Below are positions 26,726-35,429 of a stretch of DNA of 64,000 nucleotides, in pieces (the first letter of the stretch is position 1; each line of letters opens with the position of its first letter). The DNA is from RH-AL1 sp964247745 (GTDB lineage: Bacteria > Pseudomonadota > Alphaproteobacteria > Rhizobiales > Beijerinckiaceae). The stretch lies in assembly GCA_964247745.1 (NCBI GenBank), contig CAXTVT010000005.1, positions 21,176-85,175 on the forward strand, in the 5' to 3' direction. A program made the translations under genes and the position numbers. Below the pieces are notes generated by a model, which was given only the letters and a program-made list of their open reading frames with translations, had not been told where the DNA came from and searched no databases.

Positions 26726-29164
26726 TCAGAACAACACCTTTACCCCGCCGTAAACGGAAAGCGGCTGCGCCACAGTGACGGCGTTAGCATTCGGAGTAGC
26801 GGCGTTCCCGTTGTTAGCAAGCGTTGCGTTGATGTTCGCCCCCGACGTGCCTGTATCGTAGAAGGTGCCGTAGGTCGCGTAATGATTGTTCGTTAGGTTG
26901 TTGATGATGCCGAAGACTTGCACGTGATCCGTCAAGGCATAGCTGGCATGGGCGTTAATGAAGTAATAGGACGGAAGCTTCGGATTCTGGTTGGAGTCGT
27001 CCGAGACGTAATATTGGCTGCCGACCACCGTCGCGTCGGCGCCGATCGTGAAGCGCGGCGTCACGCGATATTCGAAGCCGGCCTTGCCGAGGTTGCGCGG
27101 GATGCCCGGAATGCTGTCGCCCGGCCTGACCTGGATGTTGCCAGCGGCGTCGGCGAAAGGATTGTTCGGCGACGAGAACGTCGCGTTGAATTGGTATGTC
27201 GCGTCGACGAGCGCGTAGTTGCCATAGAGCGTCAGATTGCCCTTGATGTAGCTCAGGCCGACTTCGGCACCCTCGCGGAGCGTCTCGGGGGCGTTGACGA
27301 AGTAGCCCTGGCCGGTGATCGCGCTCGGCTCGCTGACGATGTCGTTGGTCGTGTTGATCCGGTAATATCCGGCCTTGTAGGTCAGCTCGCCGGCGCCGTA
27401 GGCCGGCGGGATCGCGTAGATGCCACGCGCCCCGGCCTCGATCGTGTGCGACACGACCTGGCTCAGGCGCGGATCGGAGACGAGCGCCGTCTCCAGGACG
27501 CAGGGCCGGGTGGGATCGGCGCATTCGCTCTCGAGCGGCGTCGGGGCGCGGTTGGCTTCGGAATAGCCGGCATAGATGTTCAAGGCGCGCGAGAAGGTAT
27601 AGGTCGCGCCGACGACCGGGTTGATGCGATCGTAATTGTGCGAGCTGTTCAGTTCGGGATCGGCACCCGAGACGTCCTGCACCGCGATGTTGGCGAAGTT
27701 GGCGCGCGCGCCGGCCGTGAAGGCCAGCTTGTTGGTGACGTTGAACGTATCGAGCGCGAACAGGCCGTAGTAGGTGGCGTTCGAATGAATGAAGGTCGAG
27801 TTCACGCCGACGTTGGCGGCGGTGTTGAGGTCTTGCCCGGCCCCAGGGAAGCCGGACAGGATGTCCTGGAAATTGCTGTTGAGCTGTCCGAGCACCGTCC
27901 GCGACGTATAGCTGGTGTTGCCGGTGTCGACACTGCCGCCGACCACGAAGTAATTGTCGTGCCCGAAGAACTTGTCCTTGTTGGTCGCCTGGAGCTGCGT
28001 TCCAAAGCTGGTCGTGTGGGTCGAAGTCAACGCGGTCGTACCGTAAGGGAACGCGTCGGTGTTGGCGCCCATCGAGGGGATCGTACCGCCATTGGCGGTG
28101 CGGAACTGCAACTGGTTGGAGTTCTGATTGCCGACCAGCGGTTGCTGGCAGAGCGTGCCGGCGTTGTTGCCGTCGATCTCGCCGCAGTCGGTCACGTCGG
28201 CGTCGTTGCCGTCGACATGGTACTGGTCGAACTGCCGGACGTAGAAGCTGCTGCCGATCGTCCAGTGCGGGGTGATGTCGAAGCGGCTGAGCAGTTGTGC
28301 CTGGCCAGCCTGGTTGTTCGTGGTTTGCGGCGTCGTGAAGACAGAATTGTACTGCTGCTGGACCAGCACCTGCGGCGTCGTGCCCTGCACGCCGAGCAGC
28401 GAGCGGCCGAACTGCCCGATGAGGTGCGTCTCGGAATCCTGGCTGCGATAGCCGAGGTCGGCGAGGAAGCGCTGGGCGTTCTGAGCGCCAAACGGACGGT
28501 AGCCGCCATCTCGATAAAGGTCGCCGGCGAAATAGAAGCTGAAGTTGCCGGATTGCTTGCCGAACTCGCCGAAGCCGTTGGCCCGGCCGTAGGAGCCTCC
28601 CAGGACCGTGACGTCGCCGCCGTGGAAGTTGAAGCCGTTCTTGGTGGTGAAGTTGATGGCGCCGCCGAGCGCGTTCAGGCCGAAGATCGGATTGTTGGTG
28701 TAGATTTCCGAAGAGGCCAGGGCGATCGGCGGGATCAGGTCGAGGTTGACCGAGTCTCCGAAGTTCTCGTTGATGCGGACGCCGTTCTCGTAGACGGCGA
28801 GGCCGGCGGACGTGCCGGAGATGCGCGAAGCGTCGAAGCCGCGGTAGAAGAGGTCGGGCGACAGGTCCGAGCCGTCGACGCTGAGCGCCACCGCAGCCGG
28901 AACGTGCGAGGTGATCGCGGTGGTGACGCTGGGGGAATATTGCTGGATGAAGTCCTTCGAAGTGACGATCGAGACGTCGCCCGGCACCTTGTTGATCTCG
29001 ATGCCGCCGCCTTCGCTCGAGGGCAGCGGCGTCGCCGAGACCACCACCTCGGGCAGCGCGACGATCCCGCCTGCCGCAGTCTGAGCCTGCGCGCCGACGA
29101 CACCTCCGGCGGTCGCGCAAATCAGCGCTGCTACCGACACCGACGCTTTCCAAGACGTCTTCAT
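26726..29164 (-). CDS. TonB-dependent outer-membrane receptor
   Basis: An 812-residue receptor from the ATG of MKTSWKASVSVAAL with a signal peptide ending near AQA, residue about 28. A plug domain follows, with LPEVVVSATPLP as a TonB-box-like region, GFDASRISGTSAGLAVYENG, and PIFGLNALGGAINFTTKNG. The rest is a 22-strand barrel of alternating aromatic and polar strands, ending with the usual C-terminal aromatic (GGVKVLF). Two cysteine-containing loops (DCGEIDGNNAGTLC and ECADPTRPC) are extracellular candidates. It may import a siderophore, cobalamin or another metal chelate; no transporter partner is adjacent. GC is lower than in flanking core genes. Confidence 0.93.
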   Translation of the reverse strand: MKTSWKASVSVAALICATAGGVVGAQAQTAAGGIVALPEVVVSATPLPSSEGGGIEINKVPGDVSIVTSKDFIQQYSPSVTTAITSHVPAAVALSVDGSDLSPDLFYRGFDASRISGTSAGLAVYENGVRINENFGDSVNLDLIPPIALASSEIYTNNPIFGLNALGGAINFTTKNGFNFHGGDVTVLGGSYGRANGFGEFGKQSGNFSFYFAGDLYRDGGYRPFGAQNAQRFLADLGYRSQDSETHLIGQFGRSLLGVQGTTPQVLVQQQYNSVFTTPQTTNNQAGQAQLLSRFDITPHWTIGSSFYVRQFDQYHVDGNDADVTDCGEIDGNNAGTLCQQPLVGNQNSNQLQFRTANGGTIPSMGANTDAFPYGTTALTSTHTTSFGTQLQATNKDKFFGHDNYFVVGGSVDTGNTSYTSRTVLGQLNSNFQDILSGFPGAGQDLNTAANVGVNSTFIHSNATYYGLFALDTFNVTNKLAFTAGARANFANIAVQDVSGADPELNSSHNYDRINPVVGATYTFSRALNIYAGYSEANRAPTPLESECADPTRPCVLETALVSDPRLSQVVSHTIEAGARGIYAIPPAYGAGELTYKAGYYRINTTNDIVSEPSAITGQGYFVNAPETLREGAEVGLSYIKGNLTLYGNYALVDATYQFNATFSSPNNPFADAAGNIQVRPGDSIPGIPRNLGKAGFEYRVTPRFTIGADATVVGSQYYVSDDSNQNPKLPSYYFINAHASYALTDHVQVFGIINNLTNNHYATYGTFYDTGTSGANINATLANNGNAATPNANAVTVAQPLSVYGGVKVLF

Positions 29165-29403
29165 GCTGCCCCCGCAAACATCGGGCGATTGTCGGACATG
29201 CCGCGGTCGCCGCTTCTTCAGTGCTGCTGAGTGTATGAGCAATTCGGCCAAGTCCAAGCTCGATCGAGCATCACCCGGCATGTTCAATCGTGCGTGGCAA
29301 TAATGTGCCAAAAAATAACTCGACCGGGATCATCTATTTTTATCTTCGGGAAAAAGTCCTATTGCTTCGCGAGCCTTTCATCCACTCAGTTCGCCCAAAG
29401 CTG
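29165..29403. promoter_or_regulatory. Divergent control region of TonB receptor and comF
   Basis: About 240 bp separate the two divergent genes, with an AT-rich core around 29300-29350 (CCAAAAAATAACTCG and CATCTATTTTTATC). It must contain both promoters. I could not identify a convincing Fur box or a cobalamin riboswitch that would tell what the receptor imports. Confidence 0.4.
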
Positions 29404-30183
29404 ATGTTGCGGTCGCAACCGTCCAGCAAAACGGGGCCTGCGCTCGCGATTCGCGCGCTGCTTCAGCATGCAGCCGACCTCGTCTTCCCACCATGCTGCC
29501 TAGCCTGCCGCAAGGCTGTCGCCGGCCCCGACGCGCTATGCGCCGCCTGCTGGGCCGCGGTCCGCTTCATCGAGCGACCTTACTGCGAGAGGCTGGGCAC
29601 ACCGTTCGAGGCCGATCTCGAGTCCCCCGGCCTGCTGTCGCCCGACGCCATCGCTCATCCGCCCGTCTTCTCCCGTGCACGGGCCGTCGCCCGCTTCGAC
29701 GACGGTCCGTCCCGCCAGCTGGTGCACCGGCTGAAATACGGTGACCGGCTCGAGCTGGCCGGCACGATGGGCGCCTGGATGGCGCGCGCCGGCGAGGAGA
29801 TCCTCGGCGAGGCCGACGTGCTCGTCCCGGTGCCGCTGCACCGACGTCGGCTCGCGGCCCGGCGCTTCAACCAGTCGGTGCTGCTCGCCCGCGCGGTCTC
29901 GCGGCGATGTGGGGTGCCGATGGTGCCGGACGCGCTCGTTCGTGACAAGGCGACGGCGTCGCAGGTCGGGCTGTCGCGCACACAACGGCAGCTGAACCTG
30001 CAGGGAGCCTTCGCCGTGCCGGCCGAGTGCCGGGGCGCGGTCGACGGCCGGTCCGTGGTGCTCGTCGACGACGTGCTGACGTCCGGCGCCACCGCCAACG
30101 CCGCGTCGCGGGCGCTCCTGCGCGGGGGAGCCCGCCGCGTCGACGTGCTGGTCTTCGCCCGCGTCGTCACGGGTGGCGGATGA
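29404..30183 (+). CDS. ComF family phosphoribosyltransferase-like protein
   Basis: A 259-residue protein with an N-terminal zinc-binding pair of cysteine motifs (CCLACRK and CAACW) and a C-terminal type I phosphoribosyltransferase domain. The RFNQSVLLARAV segment and the PRPP loop VVLVDDVLTSGATANAA are intact. In naturally competent bacteria ComF helps single-stranded DNA uptake or processing; in alphaproteobacteria its exact role is less clear. It opens a row of co-directional genes including grxC. The ATG of MLRSQPSS was preferred over upstream in-frame codons because those read through the AT-rich control region. Confidence 0.88.
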   Translation: MLRSQPSSKTGPALAIRALLQHAADLVFPPCCLACRKAVAGPDALCAACWAAVRFIERPYCERLGTPFEADLESPGLLSPDAIAHPPVFSRARAVARFDDGPSRQLVHRLKYGDRLELAGTMGAWMARAGEEILGEADVLVPVPLHRRRLAARRFNQSVLLARAVSRRCGVPMVPDALVRDKATASQVGLSRTQRQLNLQGAFAVPAECRGAVDGRSVVLVDDVLTSGATANAASRALLRGGARRVDVLVFARVVTGGG

Positions 30184-30239
30184 CGCGCGGGTGACAAGCG
30201 GTACGGTGGTTGCCATATGAGGGCAGCAAGGAGAACCCG

Positions 30240-30512
30240 ATGGCGGCGCCCGAGGTCGTGATCTACACGACGATGTTCTGTCCCTACTGCCACGCCGCCA
30301 AGGCGCTGCTGAAGCGCAAGAACGTCGCCTTTCGGGAGATCAAGGTGGATGGCAACCGCGAGGCGCGGCGCACCATGAGCGAGCGCGCCGGTGGCCGGAC
30401 CAGCGTGCCGCAGATCTTCATCGCCGAAGACCACATCGGAGGATGCGACGACCTCCACGCCCTCGACGCGTCGGGCACCCTCGAGGCCAAGCTGCGCGAG
30501 ACGGCGGGCTGA
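30240..30512 (+). CDS. grxC: Glutaredoxin 3
   Basis: A 90-residue dithiol glutaredoxin with the active site CPYC (Cys14, Cys17), TSVPQIFIAEDHIGGCDDL carrying the cis-proline and GG glutathione-binding features, and the expected length. It uses glutathione to reduce protein disulphides and mixed disulphides in the cytoplasm. The start follows AGGAGAACCCG. It is placed between comF and a DUF1178 gene, a common alphaproteobacterial order. Confidence 0.95.
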   Translation: MAAPEVVIYTTMFCPYCHAAKALLKRKNVAFREIKVDGNREARRTMSERAGGRTSVPQIFIAEDHIGGCDDLHALDASGTLEAKLRETAG

Positions 30513-30522
30513 TCGAAGCGCC

Positions 30523-31002
30523 ATGATCCGTTACGCCTTGTACTGCGACGAAGGGCATCGTTTCGATTCGTGGTTCTACGACAGCTCGGCCTTCGACGAG
30601 CAGGCCAAGCGCGGCCTCGTGACATGTCCGACCTGCGAGTCGCGGCATGTGGTGAAGGCGATCATGGCCCCGGCTCTGGTCGCCCGGCGCGCGGAACGGC
30701 CTGTGCAGATGCCTGCGGCGCCCCCCGACGCGAAGCCGGTGCCAGCGGTGCCGAACCCGCCGCTGGAGGTCGCGCTTCTGGACGACGACAGGCGTCGGCT
30801 CGTGCGCGCCTTTCGCGATAAGGTGGTGGCCGAGACGCGCGACGTCGGCAGTGCTTTCGCGGCGGAGGCGCGGCGCATCCACGACGACGAATCCTCGAAG
30901 GAACGGATCCGCGGCCAGGCCACTCTGGAGGAGGCGCGTGACCTTCTCGAGGATGGTATCCTGGTGATGCCGCTGCCGGCGGTCCCCGACGACCTGAACT
31001 GA
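30523..31002 (+). CDS. DUF1178 family protein
   Basis: A 159-residue protein, cytoplasmic, with the family N-terminus RYALYCDEGHRFDSWFYDSS, a possible zinc site made of the first Cys/His pair and the later CPTC, and the strongly conserved HVVKAIMAPAL. A proline-rich linker follows, then a helical C-terminal region with RGQATLEEARDLLEDGI. The family is confined mainly to alpha- and betaproteobacteria and has no known function. The start codon is 11 bp after the grxC stop, so the two are co-transcribed. Confidence 0.9.
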   Translation: MIRYALYCDEGHRFDSWFYDSSAFDEQAKRGLVTCPTCESRHVVKAIMAPALVARRAERPVQMPAAPPDAKPVPAVPNPPLEVALLDDDRRRLVRAFRDKVVAETRDVGSAFAAEARRIHDDESSKERIRGQATLEEARDLLEDGILVMPLPAVPDDLN

Positions 31003-31129
31003 TGGGTGTGGAACTCCGCCTACGCGTGACGCTTTCTTGACGGCAACACGAAGATTGCCCCATTTGTGGTCACGCGACGTCAAGCTACGTTCGCGGCGAC
31101 GCCGGATCGAGGAGTTGGGGTGACGACGC

Positions 31130-31891
31130 TTGCGTGAGGACCTCATCCACCCGGACCGGTCGGCGACCCGGCCCCGCCTCGAAGAACGCCTCGCCGACGA
31201 GGCCCGCTTCATCAAGACCTGGCTCGACAATCCGGTCCTGACCGGCGCCGTGTCGCCATCGGGGCGGTTCCTCGCACGGACGATGGCGCGCGCGGTCGAC
31301 CCGAGGGGTACGGCGCCCATCGTCGAACTCGGGCCCGGTACGGGGCCGATCACCCAGGCCTTGGTGCGCCGCGGGGTGGACCCGGCGCGCCTCGTGCTCG
31401 TCGAGTTCGACGGGTCGTTCTGTCGCCTGCTCCGCCGGCGTTTCCCGCTGGTCCAGGTCGTCCAAGGCGACGCCTACGATCTCGGTCAAAGCCTGCGCGG
31501 CGTGCTGCGCGAGCCTGCCGCCGCGGTCGTTTCGAGCCTGCCGCTGCTCAACAAGCCCGACGCGCAGCGCCTGTCGTTGTTGGAGGATGCTTTCGCGCTG
31601 ATGGCGCCGGGTGGCTCCTTCGTGCAATTCACCTATGGCGCCAACTCGCCGGTGCCGCGCGTGGCCGAGACGCCGTTCGAGGCCGACGTGTCGTCGCCGA
31701 TCTGGCTCAACCTGCCTCCGGCGCGGGTCTGGATCTATCGGCGGCGCGGCGAGAGCCGGGCCGAAAGCGTCGAGCCCGCGCCGGCCGGCAGCCAGCGGCC
31801 CAGCCGGTCGTCGACCGAGAAGCGGGTGTTCCGCCCCTTCCGCGAGCGGCGGGAGGGCCTCTTCCGCCGTGAAGCCCGGCGAGAGCGGTGA
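31130..31891 (+). CDS. Class I methyltransferase, phospholipid N-methyltransferase-like
   Basis: A 253-residue protein read from a TTG; no better start is in frame. SAM-binding motif I is VELGPGTGPITQALVRRG, followed by LVLVEFDGSFCRLLRRRFP and VQGDAYDL. The substrate-region motif VVSSLPLLNKP and the FVQFTYGANSPVP segment are typical of the rRNA-dimethylase-like group that includes phosphatidylethanolamine N-methyltransferases of the Rhodobacter type. It may therefore make phosphatidylcholine precursors at the membrane (inference). The C-terminus is very basic. Its stop overlaps the GTG of pyrF. Confidence 0.82.
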   Translation: MREDLIHPDRSATRPRLEERLADEARFIKTWLDNPVLTGAVSPSGRFLARTMARAVDPRGTAPIVELGPGTGPITQALVRRGVDPARLVLVEFDGSFCRLLRRRFPLVQVVQGDAYDLGQSLRGVLREPAAAVVSSLPLLNKPDAQRLSLLEDAFALMAPGGSFVQFTYGANSPVPRVAETPFEADVSSPIWLNLPPARVWIYRRRGESRAESVEPAPAGSQRPSRSSTEKRVFRPFRERREGLFRREARRER

Positions 31892-32592
31892 CGGCTGCCG
31901 CCATCGAGCCGCGCGATCGGCTGATCGTGGCGCTCGACGTGTCCAGCCTCAAGGCGGCCGAGCATCTGGTGGCGACGCTCGGCACCACCGTCTCGTTCTA
32001 CAAGATCGGCCTCGAGCTCGCCTACGGCGGCGGCCTGCCGTTGGCGCAGCGCCTCGCGGGCCAGGGCAAGAAGGTCTTCCTGGATCTCAAGCTGCACGAC
32101 ATCGGCGCCACGGTGGAACGCGCCGCCGCTCAGGTCGCCGGGTTGGGGGCGACCTATCTCACCGTCCACGCCTTCCCCCAGACCATGGCAGCGGCCAAGG
32201 CCGGCGTCGGCGACCGGCCGCTGGGCATCCTCGGCGTCACCGTGTTGACGTCCTACGACGATCGCGACCTACAGCAGGCCGGCTACACGATGGGGGTGCG
32301 CGACCTCGTCGCCCGGCGGGCCGACCAGGCCGTCGCCGCCGGCATCTCGGGCTTGATCCTGTCGGCCGAGGAGGTCGAGGCCATGCGCCGGCGCGTCGGC
32401 CGCAAGCTGCGGCTGATCACGCCCGGGATCCGCCCGGCCGGCGCCGCGGCCGGCGACCAGAAGCGGGTGATGACACCGGCGGCGGCGCTGGCGGCCGGGG
32501 CGGACCATCTCGTGATCGGCCGTCCGATCACCCAGGCGACCGATCCGCGCGGCGCGGCGGAAGCCATTCTCGCCGAGATGGCGAGCGTGTAG
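31888..32592 (+). CDS. pyrF: Orotidine 5'-phosphate decarboxylase
   Basis: A 234-residue TIM-barrel enzyme converting OMP to UMP, the last step of pyrimidine synthesis. The catalytic Lys-Asp network is in FLDLKLHDIGATVERA. The phosphate-binding segments LITPGIRP and DQKRVMTP and the closing GADHLVIGRPIT are present. It starts at a GTG that overlaps the stop of the upstream methyltransferase gene, so translation is coupled. Confidence 0.96.
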   Translation: MTAAAIEPRDRLIVALDVSSLKAAEHLVATLGTTVSFYKIGLELAYGGGLPLAQRLAGQGKKVFLDLKLHDIGATVERAAAQVAGLGATYLTVHAFPQTMAAAKAGVGDRPLGILGVTVLTSYDDRDLQQAGYTMGVRDLVARRADQAVAAGISGLILSAEEVEAMRRRVGRKLRLITPGIRPAGAAAGDQKRVMTPAAALAAGADHLVIGRPITQATDPRGAAEAILAEMASV

Positions 32593-32617
32593 GAGGAAGC
32601 GGTCGGAGGAGCCGAGG

Positions 32618-33211
32618 ATGACCAAGGTGCTCTACGTCCTGCTGACCTTCCTCGAATCGTTCCTCTCGATCTTCGGCATCCGCTCCGCCCTGGAGGAGCC
32701 GCCCTACGCGACGGTCTCGACCATCGGCCACGACATCGAGATCCGGCAATACGGCCCGCTCGTCGCCGTGGAGACCGCGGCGCAGGGCGACGATTTCAAG
32801 CGGCTGTTCGACTACATCGCCGGTGCCAACAGCCGGGCGCAGACGATCGCCATGACGGCGCCGGTGGAGCAGCGCGGCGGCCGCCTGGCGCCGCCGACCC
32901 CGGACGAGGCCGCGCCGGCGACGATGAGGTTCTTCCTGCCCCGGAAGGTCGCCGCCGATCCGCCGACCCCGACCGACGCCGGCGTCAAGATCGTCGACGT
33001 GCCGGCGCAGACGTTGGCGGTGATCCGCTTCTCGGGAACGCTGGATCGCGTGCAGAGCGCGCGCTACGCCAGGATCCTGCAGGAGGAACTCGCCAAGCAC
33101 GGCCGCAAAGCGGAAGGCGATCCCTTCCTGCTCGGCTACGATCCGCCCTTCACGATCCCCTTCCTGCGCCGCAACGAGGTCGCCGTCGCGGTGGCGCCGG
33201 GCTCGTCGTGA
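32618..33211 (+). CDS. SOUL family heme-binding protein
   Basis: A 197-residue protein with a hydrophobic N-terminal segment (residues about 4-20, VLYVLLTFLESFLSIFGI) that probably anchors it or acts as a signal. The SOUL/HBP domain is recognised by YATVSTIGHDIEIRQYGPLV, FKRLFDYIAGANSRAQTIAM, TAPVEQ and the C-terminal YDPPFTIPFLRRNEVAVAV. Members bind heme or tetrapyrroles, which fits a bacteriochlorophyll- or heme-making organism, but the physiological role is not established. The start has a GGAGGAG-like upstream region. Confidence 0.92.
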   Translation: MTKVLYVLLTFLESFLSIFGIRSALEEPPYATVSTIGHDIEIRQYGPLVAVETAAQGDDFKRLFDYIAGANSRAQTIAMTAPVEQRGGRLAPPTPDEAAPATMRFFLPRKVAADPPTPTDAGVKIVDVPAQTLAVIRFSGTLDRVQSARYARILQEELAKHGRKAEGDPFLLGYDPPFTIPFLRRNEVAVAVAPGSS

Positions 33212-33318
33212 CCCCTTGCCAACCGCGCCTCGTGATATAGGTAACTTAACCGCATTCAGCGAGCGTGTAAAGTCGTGACGGTTTCCGGCATGGTGCCCGG
33301 GCCGATGTCGCGAGCCCT

Positions 33319-33414
33319 GACAAAAAGCCCTGCCGAGGTCAGGGTATCGCGACAAAAACGCGAGCCAGTGTCAGCGTACCGCGACAAAAATCCCTGCCAA
33401 AGCCGCGTCCCGTG
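33319..33414. repeat. Three 32-bp direct repeats with a GACAAAAA core
   Basis: GACAAAAA occurs at 33319, 33351 and 33383, exactly 32 bp apart. Beyond the core the units share words such as CCCTGCC, GTCAG and GTA-CGC; the first two agree at about 23 of 32 positions, and the third is more diverged. A fourth partial GACA follows at 33414. The array lies in a 243-bp gene-free stretch between two converging genes. Spacing of about three helical turns could suit cooperative protein binding, but simple tandem duplication is enough to explain it. Confidence 0.6.
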
Positions 33415-33454
33415 ACATCACCCGAAACAAGGTGGTCGATCGCCGACACGTTCC

Positions 33455-33916
33455 TCACACGGGTGGATGTGGCTCGTGCTCGGGACCGCGGGGCGGCGGT
33501 GGCAGGTCGAGAGAATCGACGTGGCCATCGGTGTGGGTGATCGCCGCGGCGCGGAGAAAGCCATGCTCGAATCGGCCCTGCACGGTCACGACCTCGCCCT
33601 TGGCGACGAGCGCCGTGTCCTCGCCGTGCCGGCCGGTCTCGACCAAAGCGCGGCCGCTGCCGTCGCCCACCACGAATTTATTGCCGAAGATTTCGGCGAC
33701 GTCGCCCTTGATCGCCCCCATCGCGCCATCCTTCAACGCCGATACCTGCTCCGGCGCGAGGGCTACGAGCGCGACGGCATGACTCTTCTGCACGAGGGTC
33801 GTGGCGCCGGCGCCGGCGGCCGCCGAAACCAGCGCCGCGACAACGATCGTCCAGCGCGGCAGACCGCGGTTCACGGCGCGCCGCGACGGTTCGGGAATTT
33901 GGATAGTCTCGCTCAT
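33455..33916 (-). CDS. Membrane-anchored OB-fold (BOF/YgiW-like) protein
   Basis: A 153-residue protein with a strong AAGGAGAACGAC ribosome-binding site. A single hydrophobic helix at residues about 22-42 (WTIVVAALVSAAAGAGATTL) should place the rest in the periplasm. The remaining part has the strand pattern of the bacterial OB fold: GAIKGDVAEIFGNKFVVGDG, SGRALVETG, VAKGEVVTVQGRFEHGF, LRAAAITHTDG. The tail is Pro/His-rich. It is downstream of an OmpR-type two-component system and carries the same operator-like motif as the regulator, recalling the ygiW-qseBC arrangement. Function is inferred only. Confidence 0.65.
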   Translation of the reverse strand: MSETIQIPEPSRRAVNRGLPRWTIVVAALVSAAAGAGATTLVQKSHAVALVALAPEQVSALKDGAMGAIKGDVAEIFGNKFVVGDGSGRALVETGRHGEDTALVAKGEVVTVQGRFEHGFLRAAAITHTDGHVDSLDLPPPPRGPEHEPHPPV

Positions 33917-33967
33917 GTCGTTCTCCTTCTGGGAGCCTCGATGTAGCGCGAGCGTACCGAACCTCGC

Positions 33968-33996
33968 CTGAACCCGGCAATTCAGGTTCGGTTCAG
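33968..33996 (-). promoter_or_regulatory. Candidate response-regulator operator, copy 2
   Basis: Read on the minus strand the site is CTGAAC-N5-CTGAAT-N6-GTTCAG: two direct hexamers one helical turn apart and a third inverted. The same layout and spacing occur between the response-regulator gene and its divergent neighbour. It lies 52 bp upstream of the OB-fold protein start, a sensible position for an OmpR-family activator. Confidence 0.6.
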
Positions 33997-34031
33997 CAGG
34001 AGTCGGAGTGTCGTTCGATAGTCTACCATTT

Positions 34032-35429
34032 TCAGAGGATCGCTGAATCACCCCGTCCGCCGGCCGGCAGGATCACCGTCGCACGAAGGCCGGCCGCTCC
34101 CGGCTCCAGCGCGAGGTCGCCGCCGTAGAGTTCGACGAGCTCGCGGGCGATGCTGAGGCCGAAACCGAAGCCCGGTTGCGCCTCGTCGAGTCGGCGCCCC
34201 GGCTGCAACACCAGGGCGATCTGGTCTGATTTCAAACCAGGACCGTCGTCGGTGACGGTCACGCGAGCGGACCGGCCCTCCAGCCTTGCCTCGCACGCGA
34301 CCTGTTGGCGCGCAAACTTGAACGCATTGTCGAGCAGGTTGCCGAAGATCTCGTCGACGTCGTTGCCCTCGCAGGCCAAGGCGAGGTCGGCGGGGCAATC
34401 GATCGCCAGGCTCACGCCGCGATCGGCGTGGATGCGCCGCAGCGCGTCGCCGATGTCGGCGAGGCGCGGCGCCAGCTCCGTGCGCGCCCGCTCCGGCCCG
34501 GCAAGGGCCCCGGCCCGCGCACGTCCCAGGTGATGGCGCACGCGCAGGTCGATCTCGGCGAGGAGCAGGCGCAGGTCGCCCTTGTCAGGCCCCTCCAGCC
34601 GCTCGACGCCGAGCTGCAGAGTCGCCAGCGGCGTCTTGAGGCCATGCGCGAGGTTGGCGACGTGGCGCCGCGCCTTGTCGAGGTTGGTGGCGTGACTTTC
34701 CAGCAGGCGATTCATCTCCGCGACCAACGGCGCGATCTCGCGCATCTGCCCGACGGGCAGCCGATCCCGGCGTCCGTCACCGACCTCGGCGAGCTGGCGG
34801 CGCAGCGCGGCGAGAGGGCGCAGGCCGAGGCGAACCTGGGCGAAAGCCAGCGCGGCGAGCGCCACGCCGAGCGCGAGTACGCCGAGGCCCACGCTGGTCA
34901 TGGCCTCGCCGACAGGGTGGCCGATGGCATCGGCGGGCGCAGCAACGAGCACCGTGACGCCGGTGTTCTCGATCAGGGCGCGGGCGACCCGCTCGTGCAG
35001 CGCGACGCCGTCGAAGCCCTCGCCGCGCAGGGTGCGAGGATGCGTGCCGTCCGCCTCGGGTCCGGGCGCCGGCCGGCCGAAGGCCTCCTCGATCCGGGCC
35101 GGGGAGGGCAGGGCGACGTTGGCGTCCCCGAGCCAGCGCGTCCCGACGACGTTGCGCGGGCCCTGCACCACCCAGAAGGAGCGGTGATGCCGCTTGTCGA
35201 AAGGCGGCCCATCGGCCTCGCCCTGGAGCGAGAGCGTGCCGTCGGCGGCGACGCGGACCTGCGAGACGAGCGCGACGATCTTGTTGTCGAGGCGCTGATC
35301 GATCTGCCCGGTGACGAAACGCGTCAGCACCTGATGCATCAGGGCGAGCACGAGACCGAGGGCGATCAAGGTGGCCGCCGCCGAGCCGAGCAAAAGCCGC
35401 GCGGAGAGCGAACGCGGCGCCAGCCTCAT
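34032..35429 (-). CDS. Sensor histidine kinase, PhoQ/QseC-like (HisKA)
   Basis: A 465-residue kinase with helices at residues about 12-33 and 179-200 enclosing a 145-residue periplasmic sensor. A HAMP segment follows (LGLRPLAALRRQLAEVGDG). The phosphoacceptor is His262 in NLAHGLKTPLATL, a form typical of PhoQ-related kinases rather than HExxxP. The ATPase domain has NLLDNAFKFA, VTDDGPGL and FGFGLSIARELVELYGGDL. The start overlaps the stop of the response-regulator gene (ATGA), marking a cognate pair. Divalent cations, acid or membrane stress are family-typical signals, not demonstrated here. Confidence 0.9.
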   Translation of the reverse strand: MRLAPRSLSARLLLGSAAATLIALGLVLALMHQVLTRFVTGQIDQRLDNKIVALVSQVRVAADGTLSLQGEADGPPFDKRHHRSFWVVQGPRNVVGTRWLGDANVALPSPARIEEAFGRPAPGPEADGTHPRTLRGEGFDGVALHERVARALIENTGVTVLVAAPADAIGHPVGEAMTSVGLGVLALGVALAALAFAQVRLGLRPLAALRRQLAEVGDGRRDRLPVGQMREIAPLVAEMNRLLESHATNLDKARRHVANLAHGLKTPLATLQLGVERLEGPDKGDLRLLLAEIDLRVRHHLGRARAGALAGPERARTELAPRLADIGDALRRIHADRGVSLAIDCPADLALACEGNDVDEIFGNLLDNAFKFARQQVACEARLEGRSARVTVTDDGPGLKSDQIALVLQPGRRLDEAQPGFGFGLSIARELVELYGGDLALEPGAAGLRATVILPAGGRGDSAIL

